In this document: positions 9,164 to 18,056 of the stretch, piece after piece
Layout: every line of letters starts with the position of its first letter
Numbering within the stretch: position 1 is the stretch's first letter
Source of the DNA: Clostridioides difficile
Lineage (GTDB): Bacteria; Bacillota; Clostridia; Peptostreptococcales; Peptostreptococcaceae
DNA: 64,000 nt
Direction of reading: 5' to 3'
NCBI GenBank assembly: GCA_012955965.1
Contig: JABBZI010000006.1
Span: 1 to 64,000 of the forward strand
The notes under the pieces: model-generated
Database searches by the model: none
Seen by the model: the letters and a program-made list of their open reading frames with translations, nothing else
Told to the model about the DNA's origin: nothing
Position numbers and translations under genes: made by a program

Positions 9164-9403
9164 ATTCATTTACCTCCAAGTGTAATTTATTTATATTAGG
9201 ATTATACATGAAGAAAAATTTTGTCGTAAGTAAATTTTTTAAAATTTGAAATTTATTTTTGGAATAGATATAAATGGATAAAAAAAATTATTTTTTCTAA
9301 TTATCCATAGAAATTGGCTTTTCTTAACTTTATAATTAATAGTATAAGGTAATCAAATTATAGTATTGTCAAAAAAAATAAAATATAGGGGGTGTAGTTC
9401 TAT

Positions 9404-10606
9404 ATGGAATTGTGGAAAAGAAATTTATATGTATGTTGGATAGGGATGTTCTTTAGTTCTATAGGTATGAGCCAAATAGCACCTATACTTCCACTATATA
9501 TTAAACAGTTGGGTGTAACTGATGTAGGTTTAATACAACAGTATTCAGGTATAATTTTTGGATGTACTTTTGTAGTAGCGGCATTTTTTTCACCGATTTG
9601 AGGGAAAGCTGCTGATAAATATGGAAGAAAATCAATGCTTCTACGTGCAAGTATTGGTATGGGAATAGTGATATTTACCATGGCATTTGTACAAAATGTT
9701 TATCAGCTATTAGGATTAAGGATTCTCCAAGGTGTTTTTACAGGTTATGCTACTGCATGTACTACACTGATTGCAACTCAGACAGATAAAAATCACTCTG
9801 GTTGGGCTTTAGGTACACTTGCAACAGCATCAACTACAGGTTCTTTAATTGGACCAACAGTAGGAGGGTATATAGAATCAATTTTAGGGCTTAAAAGTGT
9901 ATTTATTATAACAGGAGGATTATTATTTGTATCATTTATCATATCTATTTTATTTGTAGTAGATAATTTCAGACCTAAAGAGACACCAAAGTCAATTCCT
10001 GTACTTGAAGAGCCATTAAAGCCATTGCCAAACAAGTTTTTAATTGCATCAATTTTTGTAACTACATTTATTACTCAATTAGCATTATATTCTATAGAGC
10101 CAATTATAACAATATATATATCACAACTTACAAATTTCGCATCAAATGTAGCATTAATAGCGGGTTTAACATTTTCTGCATCAGGATTAGCAAACTTATT
10201 AGCGGCTCAAAAGCTTGGAAAAATGTCAGACAAAATAGGACCTCAAAAGGTATTACTAATTTCACTTTTATGGGCAGGAGTTATATTTATACCACAAGCT
10301 TTTGTAAGAACTGCATGGCAATTGATGTTATTAAGGTTTTTATTAGGATTATCAGTGGCAGGGCTTAATCCTTCTGTAAATAGTTTATTAAAAAAAATTG
10401 CACCAGAAGAATTTGTGGGAAAAATATTTGGGTATAATGCATCTGCTCAGTATATAGGTTGTTCATCAGGAGCTTTTTTAGGTGGACAAATTTCAGCTCA
10501 TTTAGGTATTAGAACAGTATTTTTTTCAACAAGTCTATTGTTATTTGTGAATGCATTTTGGATGTATAAATTTACTGGATTATTTACAAAGAATAATGCA
10601 AAATAA
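9404..10606 (+). pseudogene. MFS drug exporter interrupted by an in-frame TGA
   Basis: One continuous frame of 400 codons encodes a 12-TM major facilitator of the drug:H+ antiporter type, but codon 66 (9599-9601) is TGA. It falls in PI-stop-GKAADKYGRK, the cytoplasmic motif A between TM2 and TM3, where relatives have Trp, so a single TGG-to-TGA change explains it. No frameshift is needed. Codons 78 onward read cleanly with intact TM segments, arguing that the mutation is recent or a sequencing error. Reinitiation at ATG 9635 would miss TM1, TM2 and motif A. There is no SECIS-like element that I can see. The gene is followed by a terminator and a tetR gene. Confidence 0.85.
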
Positions 10607-10676
10607 ATTTTAAATTTTGATAATTAGATAAGGGGAGATTTAATATTATATAAAAACAATAATTAAGATTATATGT

Positions 10677-10710
10677 AAAAGAATTCATTTTTATGAATTC
10701 TTTTGTTCTT
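10677..10710 (+). terminator. Terminator after the MFS gene
   Basis: AAAAGAATTCAT (10677-10688) pairs perfectly with ATGAATTCTTTT (10693-10704), loop TTTT, then GTTCTT. Confidence 0.75.
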
Positions 10711-10742
10711 ATTAACCTAGAAGTTGTGTTTTGATAACTTTC

Positions 10743-10771
10743 TTGTGACATTTGCTTGGCTGTTGTATAAT
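10743..10771 (+). promoter_or_regulatory. SigA-type promoter of the tetR gene at 10874
   Basis: TTGTGA (10743-10748), a 17-bp spacer, and a perfect TATAAT (10766-10771). Downstream, ACTTC and GAAGT at about 10808-10826 form a short inverted repeat that could be an operator for the adjacent TetR protein. Confidence 0.65.
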
Positions 10772-10873
10772 GGTAGAAATTATAAAAATAGAGACTCCAA
10801 TGTAATAGACTTCGATATATTTGAAGTAAGTGTTTCATTATATTTTTAAAATACAATATGGAGGAATTTAATA

Positions 10874-11434
10874 ATGCAAGTTAATAAAAGAAAAGCCATT
10901 GCAGAACAGTCAAAAATATCCCTAACTGAATCTTTATTATCTTTGATGTCAAAAAAAGACTATAGCAATATAACTATAACAGAAATTGCGGAGAATGCTT
11001 TACTATCACGAAGAACATTTTATAGAAATTTTAGCAGTAAGGAAGATATACTTGAAACATATTGCAAAACTTTATGTCAGGAATATATTGAATGCTTTAA
11101 GAATGAGAGTGATTTATCATTAAGTAATGTAACAGAGATATATTTTTCATTTTGGCAAAAACATGTTGAATTTTTAACTATACTAAATAAAAATCATCTA
11201 ATGTTTTTTTTATTAGAAAAGTATAACGAGTTTCTTCCAATTATTTATAAAATCTATAAAGGAGATGATAATAAGTTTAATACTAAAGAAGAAGTTACAT
11301 ATGCTATACTTTTTAGTTCTGGAGGATTTTGGAATATATTATCTGAATGGCTAAAAGATGGAATTACTCAAACTCCTAAAGAAATGTCTGAGATAATTCT
11401 AAAATTTATGAATCTATTTATAGATGGAAAATAA
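10874..11434 (+). CDS. TetR/AcrR family transcriptional regulator
   Basis: A 186-residue TetR-type repressor. The N-terminal HTH runs from about 10 to 58, with the recognition segment ITEIAENALLSRRTFYRNFSSKEDILE typical of the family; the ligand-binding C-terminal domain is variable, resembling TetR_C_33/DhaS-like groups. ATGGAGG precedes the ATG. It lies 267 bp downstream of the broken MFS exporter in the same direction, with a terminator and its own promoter between them, so control of that exporter is plausible but unproven. Confidence 0.88.
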   Translation: MQVNKRKAIAEQSKISLTESLLSLMSKKDYSNITITEIAENALLSRRTFYRNFSSKEDILETYCKTLCQEYIECFKNESDLSLSNVTEIYFSFWQKHVEFLTILNKNHLMFFLLEKYNEFLPIIYKIYKGDDNKFNTKEEVTYAILFSSGGFWNILSEWLKDGITQTPKEMSEIILKFMNLFIDGK

Positions 11435-11622
11435 GTATAACAATATATCTTTTATCTATGTATTAAAAAAAGTTTAAATGTAAAATTTTTTCACAGTCTA
11501 GATATTATTTCTATATTTAATTTCATAATGTAGAATAAACAATTCTTATGTAATTTATTATAGAATTATATCAGGAAATAGTTTATGGTAAAAATTGGAA
11601 AATATTATTATCGACAAAATCT

Positions 11623-11651
11623 TTGACTTAAAAACTATATTGCGATAGTAT
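11623..11651 (+). promoter_or_regulatory. Promoter and candidate operator of the blaI-type gene
   Basis: TTGACT (11623-11628), a 17-bp spacer, and TAGTAT (11646-11651). An inverted repeat ACTAT-N6-ATAGT (11634-11638 and 11645-11649) overlaps the spacer and -10, where a BlaI dimer would block polymerase. Autoregulation is inferred. Confidence 0.55.
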
Positions 11652-11685
11652 TAATTTAATAAAAGTATGAGAGGGGCGTTAGGCT

Positions 11686-12063
11686 ATGACAATTTCAAAA
11701 ATACCACAAGCAGAATTAAAAGTTATGAAGTTTATTTGGGAAAAAAATGATACAGTGACATCAAAAGAAACTATTGAAGCTATGGAACAAAAATATGGAT
11801 GGAAACAAACAACTACATTGACTCTTTTATCAAGACTTGTTAAAAAGCATTTTTTAAGTGCAGAAAAAATAGATAGATATACTCATTATACAATAGTTGT
11901 TGGTCATAAAGAGTATTTAAGTATTGAGACAAAAGATTTTTTAAGTAATATACATGATAATTCTTTACAGAGCTTGATTTCAGCATTACATGATGATGAA
12001 GTTATTGATAAAGATGCATTAGATTTATTTGAAAGTCATTTTAAAAACTTAGAAGAAGAGTAA
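11686..12063 (+). CDS. BlaI/MecI/CopY-type winged-helix repressor
   Basis: A 125-residue Penicillinase_R protein of normal family length. It opens with IPQAELKVMKFIWEKNDTVTSKE, the recognition helix region is GWKQTTTLTLLSRLVKKHFL (about 38-57), and the C-terminal dimerisation helices follow. BlaI/MecI repressors are cleaved by BlaR1/MecR1 sensor proteases, CopY relatives respond to metal; no CxC metal motif is present. No BlaR1-type protease or beta-lactamase gene is next to it, so it is an orphan. Its promoter has a candidate operator. Confidence 0.85.
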   Translation: MTISKIPQAELKVMKFIWEKNDTVTSKETIEAMEQKYGWKQTTTLTLLSRLVKKHFLSAEKIDRYTHYTIVVGHKEYLSIETKDFLSNIHDNSLQSLISALHDDEVIDKDALDLFESHFKNLEEE

Positions 12064-12594
12064 TTATATAAGCTAAAGTTCTAAGTTTTTAATCAATTAA
12101 TGGCCGAAAAAATCCATAAATGGTATTATTTAATCAGTTACTCACTATTCATAAAGTAATATTAAATAGGTTCACTTTAGTAAAGTACCTAAAATAATTG
12201 GAATAGGGAGTATCAAATTAAATGATACCACTTATCCTAGTAAATATCGATTTTTAACATTTAAAATATTTTTATAACATATCAATATTCCTAAGTCTAA
12301 ATTATTATTTTTATTTAATCATATTAAAATCTACTTGATTGCTTTTACCTGTTTAAAACATAAATTTATTTTTCTTATTATAGACAACGTAAATATAAGA
12401 AATAATTTTTATATATTTTAAACTTATTGTTATTAACTAGATTGTTAAGACTTCATAACTTATTTAAAAAAATTATTAAAAACATTAAGTAATTATATCA
12501 AATCTAATTATATGTTTATGCTATAATTAGTATGTATTTTTTATTAGATTATTTTATAAAAAAATATAATTTGATTATTACTGAGGATATTATT
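12064..12594. other. Long A/T-rich intergenic region
   Basis: About 530 bp without a supported gene. Small hairpins are visible, for example AGTATCA and TGATAC near 12208-12226. TATAAT-like and -35-like hexamers near 12500-12527 could drive the following membrane gene. The frame of that gene opens earlier, at ATG 12532, but no ribosome binding site precedes it. Confidence 0.4.
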
Positions 12595-13254
12595 ATGTTA
12601 GATACATTTATAACACTTGTCTCTTCTATTGTAGAAATATGGGCATGTAAAAAAGTTTTTGATTATACAAGTAAAGCAAAAGTTAATTTTAAAAAACTAA
12701 ATATATATTTCTTAATTTCCGTTTTTCTTATTATTTCTTCTTTCTATATAAATATTGGAGCAGATAGTAGAATATGGATATGTATACTTATAATGGTTAT
12801 TTTTTATAAGTTTAATTACAAAGTCAATATATATAAATGTTTAGTAATCTCATTTTTTTATTGGTTGGTATTGATAGGTATAAATGCATTGAGTATGCTA
12901 TTAGTAATATCCATAAATAATTTGGATAATATGAATATTTTACTTAGTGGAAATTTATATAGGTATGAAGCTATATTCTTAGGAAAGTTAATCTTAGTTA
13001 TATTGCTTTATATTTATAAAATTTTTCGTAAAAATTTTAAAATTAGTAAAAAAGAGATATACATATGTGTTCCTATTATAGCGAACTTATTGTCATTTTT
13101 TGTACTCTATGATTATATTATCAATCTTGTGAAAATTTCTCCAGAGAAAAGAATTGCTTTTTTAGCAATAGTCTTCTTATTAATACTATCTAATATTTCA
13201 ATATTTGTATTAATACGTATAATACTTAAGATTAAAGATAAAAAAATAATATAA
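12595..13254 (+). CDS. AgrC/VirS-like membrane sensor region lacking a kinase domain
   Basis: A 219-residue, almost wholly hydrophobic protein with six or seven membrane segments. Its start (LDTFITLVSSIVEIWACKKVFDY) and arrangement resemble the N-terminal sensor module of AgrC/VirS-type GHKL histidine kinases, but it stops at IRIILKIKDKKII, just where the linker to the kinase would begin; no H-box or ATP-binding domain is encoded downstream in any frame that I can see. TGAGGAT nine bases before ATG 12595 decides the start. It is either a truncated kinase or a stand-alone membrane regulator. A LytTR DNA-binding gene follows 421 bp later. Confidence 0.6.
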   Translation: MLDTFITLVSSIVEIWACKKVFDYTSKAKVNFKKLNIYFLISVFLIISSFYINIGADSRIWICILIMVIFYKFNYKVNIYKCLVISFFYWLVLIGINALSMLLVISINNLDNMNILLSGNLYRYEAIFLGKLILVILLYIYKIFRKNFKISKKEIYICVPIIANLLSFFVLYDYIINLVKISPEKRIAFLAIVFLLILSNISIFVLIRIILKIKDKKII

Positions 13255-13270
13255 ATTATTAGATATAAAA

Positions 13271-13304
13271 AGAAGATAGCAAATATGTTTAATTGCTATC
13301 TTCT
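13271..13304 (-). terminator. Strong hairpin with a minus-strand T tail
   Basis: AGAAGATAGCAA (13271-13282) pairs perfectly with TTGCTATCTTCT (13293-13304). The T run (TTTTTATATCT) lies on the minus-strand side; on the plus side the hairpin is followed by AACAACACTC. It may weakly end the sensor transcript, but as drawn it terminates minus-strand transcription, for which no gene is evident. Confidence 0.6.
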
Positions 13305-13455
13305 AACAACACTCATTCTAACTAAAAACTCACCTGTAAATAGATATATTAATAAATAAATTGAGTTACCAATTCAAATATAAATTCCAATAAATTTCAT
13401 TTAGATAAAAAGTTAATAATTACTTTTTTATGTATAATTTTACATAGACTTATAG

Positions 13456-13520
13456 AAAAGTTGTTTTATTAAAGACGAGCATAAATATAAGTCGAAATAT
13501 AATTTAAAAAAGTTGTTTTA
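13456..13520 (+). repeat. 13-bp direct repeats 52 bp apart upstream of the LytTR gene
   Basis: AAAAGTTGTTTTA occurs at 13456-13468 and again at 13508-13520, start to start 52 bp, close to five helical turns. LytTR regulators bind paired direct repeats, so these are candidate sites for the adjacent LytTR protein. The surrounding 13305-13675 has no gene. Confidence 0.45.
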
Positions 13521-13675
13521 ACTTTAAAAAATAATGTTAAAAAGTAAACATAAACCATAACCTTAAAAGAAATACTTTAAATATTTTAAATAAGCTAATC
13601 TTACATATATTTCCGATAGATTATATTGATAAAAAACACTAAAATTAAATTAATAAAGTACTTGGAGGGATGGCA

Positions 13676-14017
13676 ATGAAAGATGAAAATTTTATTAATG
13701 TTGAATACGAAGATAAACGTTTTTCAATTAATATCAAAGAGATTTTGTACATAGAAAAACAAGAATATGAATCAAAGATTTATACCGAGAATGGTAATTA
13801 CGAGGTTGGAGAAAATGCTCCTAGTATAAAAAAATTAATGAAAGAAGAAAATTTCTTCAAATGCAGTAATAGTTACATTGTAAATTTAGACAAGTGTGAA
13901 TTTTATCTTAGCAATAATTGTATTTTTGTAAATAATAATTTTATAAGAATTTTAGGTTCAGAAAGAAAAAAGAAGTTAAAAAAGAAATTAGAAAAATTAT
14001 ATAATTATGAAGATTAA
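13676..14017 (+). CDS. Stand-alone LytTR DNA-binding protein
   Basis: A 113-residue protein that is essentially one LytTR domain: NVEYEDKRFSINIKEILYIEKQEYESKIYT at the start, the typical FFKCSNSYIVNLD core near 60-75, and a lysine-rich end. There is no receiver domain, so it is not a normal AgrA/VirR response regulator. GGAGGG touches ATG 13670, so the second ATG at 13676 is preferred. Its neighbour is the kinase-less membrane sensor, which suggests a phosphorelay-free pair comparable in concept to streptococcal HdrRM/BrsRM; that is an inference. Confidence 0.82.
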   Translation: MKDENFINVEYEDKRFSINIKEILYIEKQEYESKIYTENGNYEVGENAPSIKKLMKEENFFKCSNSYIVNLDKCEFYLSNNCIFVNNNFIRILGSERKKKLKKKLEKLYNYED

Positions 14018-14022
14018 TTTTT

Positions 14023-14056
14023 AGAGGCTGTATTCTATACAGCCTCTTTATTTATT
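14023..14056 (+). terminator. Terminator of the LytTR gene
   Basis: AGAGGCTGTAT (14023-14033) pairs perfectly with ATACAGCCTCT (14037-14047), loop TCT, then TTATTTATT. Confidence 0.88.
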
Positions 14057-14145
14057 GTATTATTAATAAAATTCAAGTTATGATAAAATATAAAACAAGT
14101 AACTCATTTAAATAAAAAATACTTTTTGAGAGAAAGGAAAGAGAT

Positions 14146-14583
14146 ATGGGAGATTATAATAAAATAGTTGAATTAAAAAATGGTTTAGATACTAATAAAA
14201 GAAAATTAAAATATCCTTGTATCTATAAACATTTTAAAGGAAAATACTATGCTACAATGGGTCTTAGTAAGGCTACCAATAATGAGGATATAGAAAATAT
14301 ATGTAAACTATATAGCAAAGAAGATTTAAATAAGAATGGAAATAAATACAATTTAGTTATTAAGCACACTGAAAGAGACGAAGATATGTGTGTATATATA
14401 GATTTAGATGGGAAATTTTATCATAAAGAAGAAAAAGATAAAAATGATTTAGTTCTATATAAGACCTTATATGATGATACAGGTGTATTTGCAAGGCCAT
14501 TAGATATGTTCTTATCAAAAGTAGATACAGATAAATATTTTAATCCAATTCAGAAATACAGATTTGAAGAGTTTTATAAGTAA
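14146..14583 (+). CDS. DUF1653 domain protein
   Basis: A 145-residue protein. KYPCIYKHFKGKYYATMG, then LVLYKTLYDDTGVFARPLDMFLSKVD form the DUF1653 signature (Y-x-HFKG-x-Y ... VLY-x-LY ... ARPLxMF). Function unknown. The middle 50 residues are an insertion relative to the short (about 70-residue) versions of the domain. AGAAAGGAAAGAG precedes the ATG. Confidence 0.78.
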   Translation: MGDYNKIVELKNGLDTNKRKLKYPCIYKHFKGKYYATMGLSKATNNEDIENICKLYSKEDLNKNGNKYNLVIKHTERDEDMCVYIDLDGKFYHKEEKDKNDLVLYKTLYDDTGVFARPLDMFLSKVDTDKYFNPIQKYRFEEFYK

Positions 14584-14783
14584 TGTGTGAAAATTAGTTT
14601 TTATGAATACATAAAAACTCTGTTATAGAACAATAATTTATGTAAATATAAAAGAGATTTATTGAAAATAATATACTAGATTAAATTATAAAATAGAACA
14701 AAGTAAAGTATTATATGATATAATTAAGTTTTGAGAAGTAATAACTTATATTTAATAAAAATAGGCATATATTAGGAGGGCAT

Positions 14784-15425
14784 ATGGGAAATACTTTTTA
14801 TATAGTAAGACATGGACAAACAGATTGGAATCTTTTAGGAAAAACACAAGGTCATGGTAATTCAGACCTTACACCTCAAGGTATAGAACAAGCAAAAGAA
14901 CTTTCTGAGGATATTGGCAAATACTCGATTGATTATATTTTTAGTAGTGATTTAGGGAGAGCAATGCAGACAGCTCAAATCTTAGGTGATAAACTTAACC
15001 TTGAAGTTCAAAAAACAGAAGCTCTTAGAGAAATGGGTTTTGGAGTTTGGGAAGGTCTTTTAATAAAAGAGATTCAAAAAGACTATTCAGATATATATTC
15101 AACATGGAGAAATGAACCACACTTAGTAAATATACCAGAAGGAGAAACTCTTAAACTCATAAAAGACAGAGTAGATTCTTTTATAAAAGAATTAAATGAA
15201 AAATATGATAATAAAAATATAATTCTTGTTACTCATTCAATTACATTAAGAGTTATGCTATTGTCATTTTTAGAATCAGGTATGGAAAATATATACAGAA
15301 TCAAGCAGGATAATACTGCTTTAAATATAGTAGAATTTAAAGATTATGGACCTGTTATAGTAAAAATGAATGACACAAGCCATATAAAAAATCATGTAAA
15401 GATAAATAATTCTGCATTAGAGTAG
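14784..15425 (+). CDS. Histidine phosphatase (phosphoglycerate mutase-like)
   Basis: A 213-residue branch-1 histidine phosphatase. The catalytic motif is IVRHGQTDWN with H10; the second arginine motif is SSDLGRAMQTAQ, the acid region is EMGFGVWEG, and the second histidine lies in LVTHSITLRVM. Relatives include CobC-like, PhoE-like and GpmB-like phosphatases, so the substrate cannot be named. ATTAGGAGG precedes ATG. The flavoprotein gene follows 23 bp later, suggesting cotranscription with it and possibly cmk. Confidence 0.88.
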   Translation: MGNTFYIVRHGQTDWNLLGKTQGHGNSDLTPQGIEQAKELSEDIGKYSIDYIFSSDLGRAMQTAQILGDKLNLEVQKTEALREMGFGVWEGLLIKEIQKDYSDIYSTWRNEPHLVNIPEGETLKLIKDRVDSFIKELNEKYDNKNIILVTHSITLRVMLLSFLESGMENIYRIKQDNTALNIVEFKDYGPVIVKMNDTSHIKNHVKINNSALE

Positions 15426-15448
15426 GAATCAATTATAAGGAGAAATTT

Positions 15449-16702
15449 ATGAGTAAAATTATAGTAGTTGGTGGAGGTGCTTCTGGAATGATGGCAGCTC
15501 TATCAGCTTCGAAAAATAATAATGAAGTGATATTAATTGAGAGAAATGGAGAATTAGGAAGAAAACTAAGAGCCACTGGTGGAGGGAGATGTAACTTTAC
15601 CAACAATAGAGATATAGAAGATTTTTTTGATAAGGTTGTTAATAATAAGAAATTTCTCTACAGTAGTTTCTACTCATTTACAAATAAAGACCTTATTTCG
15701 TATTTTGAAAGTAGAAATTTAGAATATAAAATTGAAGAAGAAAATGACCATAAAGTATATACAAAAAATGATAAATCCATAGAAGTGATAGAAGTTTTAA
15801 ATAAAGATTTAATCAATCACAATGTTAAGATAATGTACAACAAAAAAGTTATAGATATTATAACTGAAGACATCACTTCAACAAGTGATTCTAATAAAGA
15901 CAAGTCAAAGTATCTGATAAAAGGAGTCATTTTAGATAATGGAGATAAGATATTAGGAGATAAAATCATTATATCGACTGGAGGAGTGAGTTATTCAAAA
16001 ACTGGTTCAGATGGTTCAATGTATAAAATTCTTCAAAATCACGGACATACATTAAATAGACTATATCCAGCTTTAGTCCCACTTACAATAGAAGAAAAAT
16101 GGATTAAAGATTTACAAGGAATATCTATGAAGAATGTGGAAATATCTTGTAAGATTAAGAAAAAGAAAATATCAAAAACAGGAGACATGTTATTTGCCCA
16201 TTTTGGAATAACAGGACCCTGTGTGCTTATAATGTCCTCTTATATTAATAAGATTATTGAGAAAGAAAATGTAGAATTAAATATAGATTTCTTACCAAAT
16301 TTAAATGCTGATGAAATCTCTAATATAATCAGAGAATTTCCAAATAAAAATATCATAAATAATCTTAAACAAATACTGCCTCAAAATTTCTTAAAAGAAA
16401 TTCTTACTTTATTATCTTTGAATGATAAGAAAGCAAGTGATTTATCTAAAGTGGATGAAATTAAAATTATTGAGTATATAAAACATATGAAGTTGACTTG
16501 TAATGGCAGCACAGGTATAAACACGGGGATGGTTACTTCTGGTGGAATCTCAGTTAAAGAAATTAACTCTTCTACTATGGAATCTAAATTAATTAAGAAC
16601 TTGTTTTTTACAGGGGAAGTAATTGATATAGATGCTGAAACTGGAGGATACAATTTACAAATAGCTTTTTCAACTGGATATCTTTCGGGTATTAGTGTAT
16701 AA
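15449..16702 (+). CDS. HI0933-like NAD(P)/FAD-dependent oxidoreductase
   Basis: A 417-residue flavoprotein. The Rossmann loop VVGGGASGMMAALSA is at 5-19, the HI0933 signature RKLRATGGGRCNFTN at about 38-52, and the second dinucleotide-like motif STGGVSYSKTGSDG near 176. The family-specific end TGINTGMVTSGGISVKEIN and FTGEVIDIDAETGGYNLQIAFSTG close the FAD fold. Homologues include the YhiN/BaiN group; activity is mostly undefined. TAAGGAG precedes ATG. It begins 23 bp after the phosphatase. Confidence 0.88.
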   Translation: MSKIIVVGGGASGMMAALSASKNNNEVILIERNGELGRKLRATGGGRCNFTNNRDIEDFFDKVVNNKKFLYSSFYSFTNKDLISYFESRNLEYKIEEENDHKVYTKNDKSIEVIEVLNKDLINHNVKIMYNKKVIDIITEDITSTSDSNKDKSKYLIKGVILDNGDKILGDKIIISTGGVSYSKTGSDGSMYKILQNHGHTLNRLYPALVPLTIEEKWIKDLQGISMKNVEISCKIKKKKISKTGDMLFAHFGITGPCVLIMSSYINKIIEKENVELNIDFLPNLNADEISNIIREFPNKNIINNLKQILPQNFLKEILTLLSLNDKKASDLSKVDEIKIIEYIKHMKLTCNGSTGINTGMVTSGGISVKEINSSTMESKLIKNLFFTGEVIDIDAETGGYNLQIAFSTGYLSGISV

Positions 16703-16747
16703 GTGTAGTTACTGATAATTAAATATGAATAAATAGAGGTGTGTTAT

Positions 16748-17398
16748 ATGGGTAATTTAGTTATAGCTGTAGATGGTCCAGCAGGGGCTGGAAAAAGTAC
16801 AATAGCTAAGATAGTAGCAAAAAAGCTAGATATAAATTATATAGATACAGGTGCTATGTATAGAGCAGTTACTTATAAGTGTTTAAAAAGTAATATTGAT
16901 GTCAATAATGAGAAAGAAGTTATTAAGATAGCTAAAAATTCGGATATAGATTTTAAGAATAATAATATATACTTGGATAAAGAAGTTATAAATGAAGAAA
17001 TAAGAACAATAGAAGTAAGTAATAATGTCTCTGTTGTAGCTAAAATAAAAGAAGTAAGACAGTTAATGGTTGAGGTTCAACGAAGAATAGGAACAAAAAG
17101 TTCAGTAATATTGGATGGTAGAGATATAGGTTCATATGTTTTCCCAAATGCAGATTATAAATTCTTTTTAGTAGCTACTCCAGAAGAAAGAGGAAGTAGA
17201 CGTTATAAAGAACTTTGTAATAAGGGATATAATACTACTTTAAAAGAAGTAATTGAAGATATAATAAAACGAGATGAAATTGATTCAAATAGAGAATTTG
17301 CTCCATTAGTGAAAGCTAATGATGCACTAGAAATAGATACTACAGGGAAAACCATAGAAGAGGTTGTAGATGAAGTTATTTCTAAAATAAATCTTTAG
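16748..17398 (+). CDS. cmk: Cytidylate kinase
   Basis: A 216-residue (d)CMP kinase: ATP + (d)CMP to ADP + (d)CDP. The P-loop GPAGAGKST is at about 9-17, followed by IDTGAMYRAVTY; the CMP-specific region contains VILDGRDIGSYVFP, and the lid has TPEERGSRRYKEL. AGAGGTG before ATG 16748 decides the start over an in-frame GTG at 16739. The order cmk-plsC-ispH is conserved in many clostridia and the three genes probably form one unit. Confidence 0.95.
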   Translation: MGNLVIAVDGPAGAGKSTIAKIVAKKLDINYIDTGAMYRAVTYKCLKSNIDVNNEKEVIKIAKNSDIDFKNNNIYLDKEVINEEIRTIEVSNNVSVVAKIKEVRQLMVEVQRRIGTKSSVILDGRDIGSYVFPNADYKFFLVATPEERGSRRYKELCNKGYNTTLKEVIEDIIKRDEIDSNREFAPLVKANDALEIDTTGKTIEEVVDEVISKINL

Positions 17399-17446
17399 TT
17401 TGATGTATCATAATAAAATATAATGTAGTATTGAAGGGAGATAAAC

Positions 17447-18043
17447 GTGAATTTTTATAGATTTGCAATAACTATTTTTAAAGGTTTTTCTAAACTGTTT
17501 TTTAAGTACGAGGTTATAGGTGCTGAGAATATCCCAGATAGAGGAAATATAGTAGTAGCCTCAAATCATAAGTCTAATCTTGACCCTGTATTTTTAGCTG
17601 CTGCTATAGAAAATAGAGAAATAGCTGCAATTGCAAAAAAAGAATTATTTAAGATTAAGCCATTAGGATTTATATTAAAAAAATTGAATGTTATGCCTAT
17701 AAATAGAGAAAAGCCAGATGTATCTACAATAAAAACTATTTTAAGGTCTATTAGAGATGGTTATATATTAGGTATATTTCCAGAAGGGACTAGAATTAAA
17801 GGAGATTCTTTTGGTAAAGCCAAGGCAGGTCTTTCTGTATTTACAATAAAGAGTAAGTCTAAAGTTGTTCCAGTATCAATAATATCTAAATATAAACTAT
17901 TCAGTAAAGTAATTGTATATATTGGAGAACCGATATCGTTTGAAGAACATTTTAAAGAAAAATTGAGTAATAATGACCATGAAAGAATATCACAAGAGAT
18001 TTTAGAAGTGATAAAACAAAATTACTTTAAATATTCAAAATAA
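17447..18043 (+). CDS. plsC: 1-acyl-sn-glycerol-3-phosphate acyltransferase
   Basis: A 198-residue PlsC-type acyltransferase that makes phosphatidic acid for phospholipid synthesis at the membrane. The catalytic HX4D motif is in SNHKSNLDPVF, and the substrate motif FPEGTRIKG follows near 105; a third conserved block VPVSIISK is present. GTG start with GAAGGGAG eight bases upstream. It lies between cmk and ispH with 48- and 13-bp gaps. Confidence 0.93.
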   Translation: MNFYRFAITIFKGFSKLFFKYEVIGAENIPDRGNIVVASNHKSNLDPVFLAAAIENREIAAIAKKELFKIKPLGFILKKLNVMPINREKPDVSTIKTILRSIRDGYILGIFPEGTRIKGDSFGKAKAGLSVFTIKSKSKVVPVSIISKYKLFSKVIVYIGEPISFEEHFKEKLSNNDHERISQEILEVIKQNYFKYSK

Positions 18044-18056
18044 GGGGGGAAAACTT

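Noticed and set aside
9404-9601. TGA at 9599 as selenocysteine or recoded Trp
   Set aside because: The position is a conserved Trp, no SECIS-like hairpin follows, and MFS exporters are not selenoproteins; a nonsense mutation is simpler.
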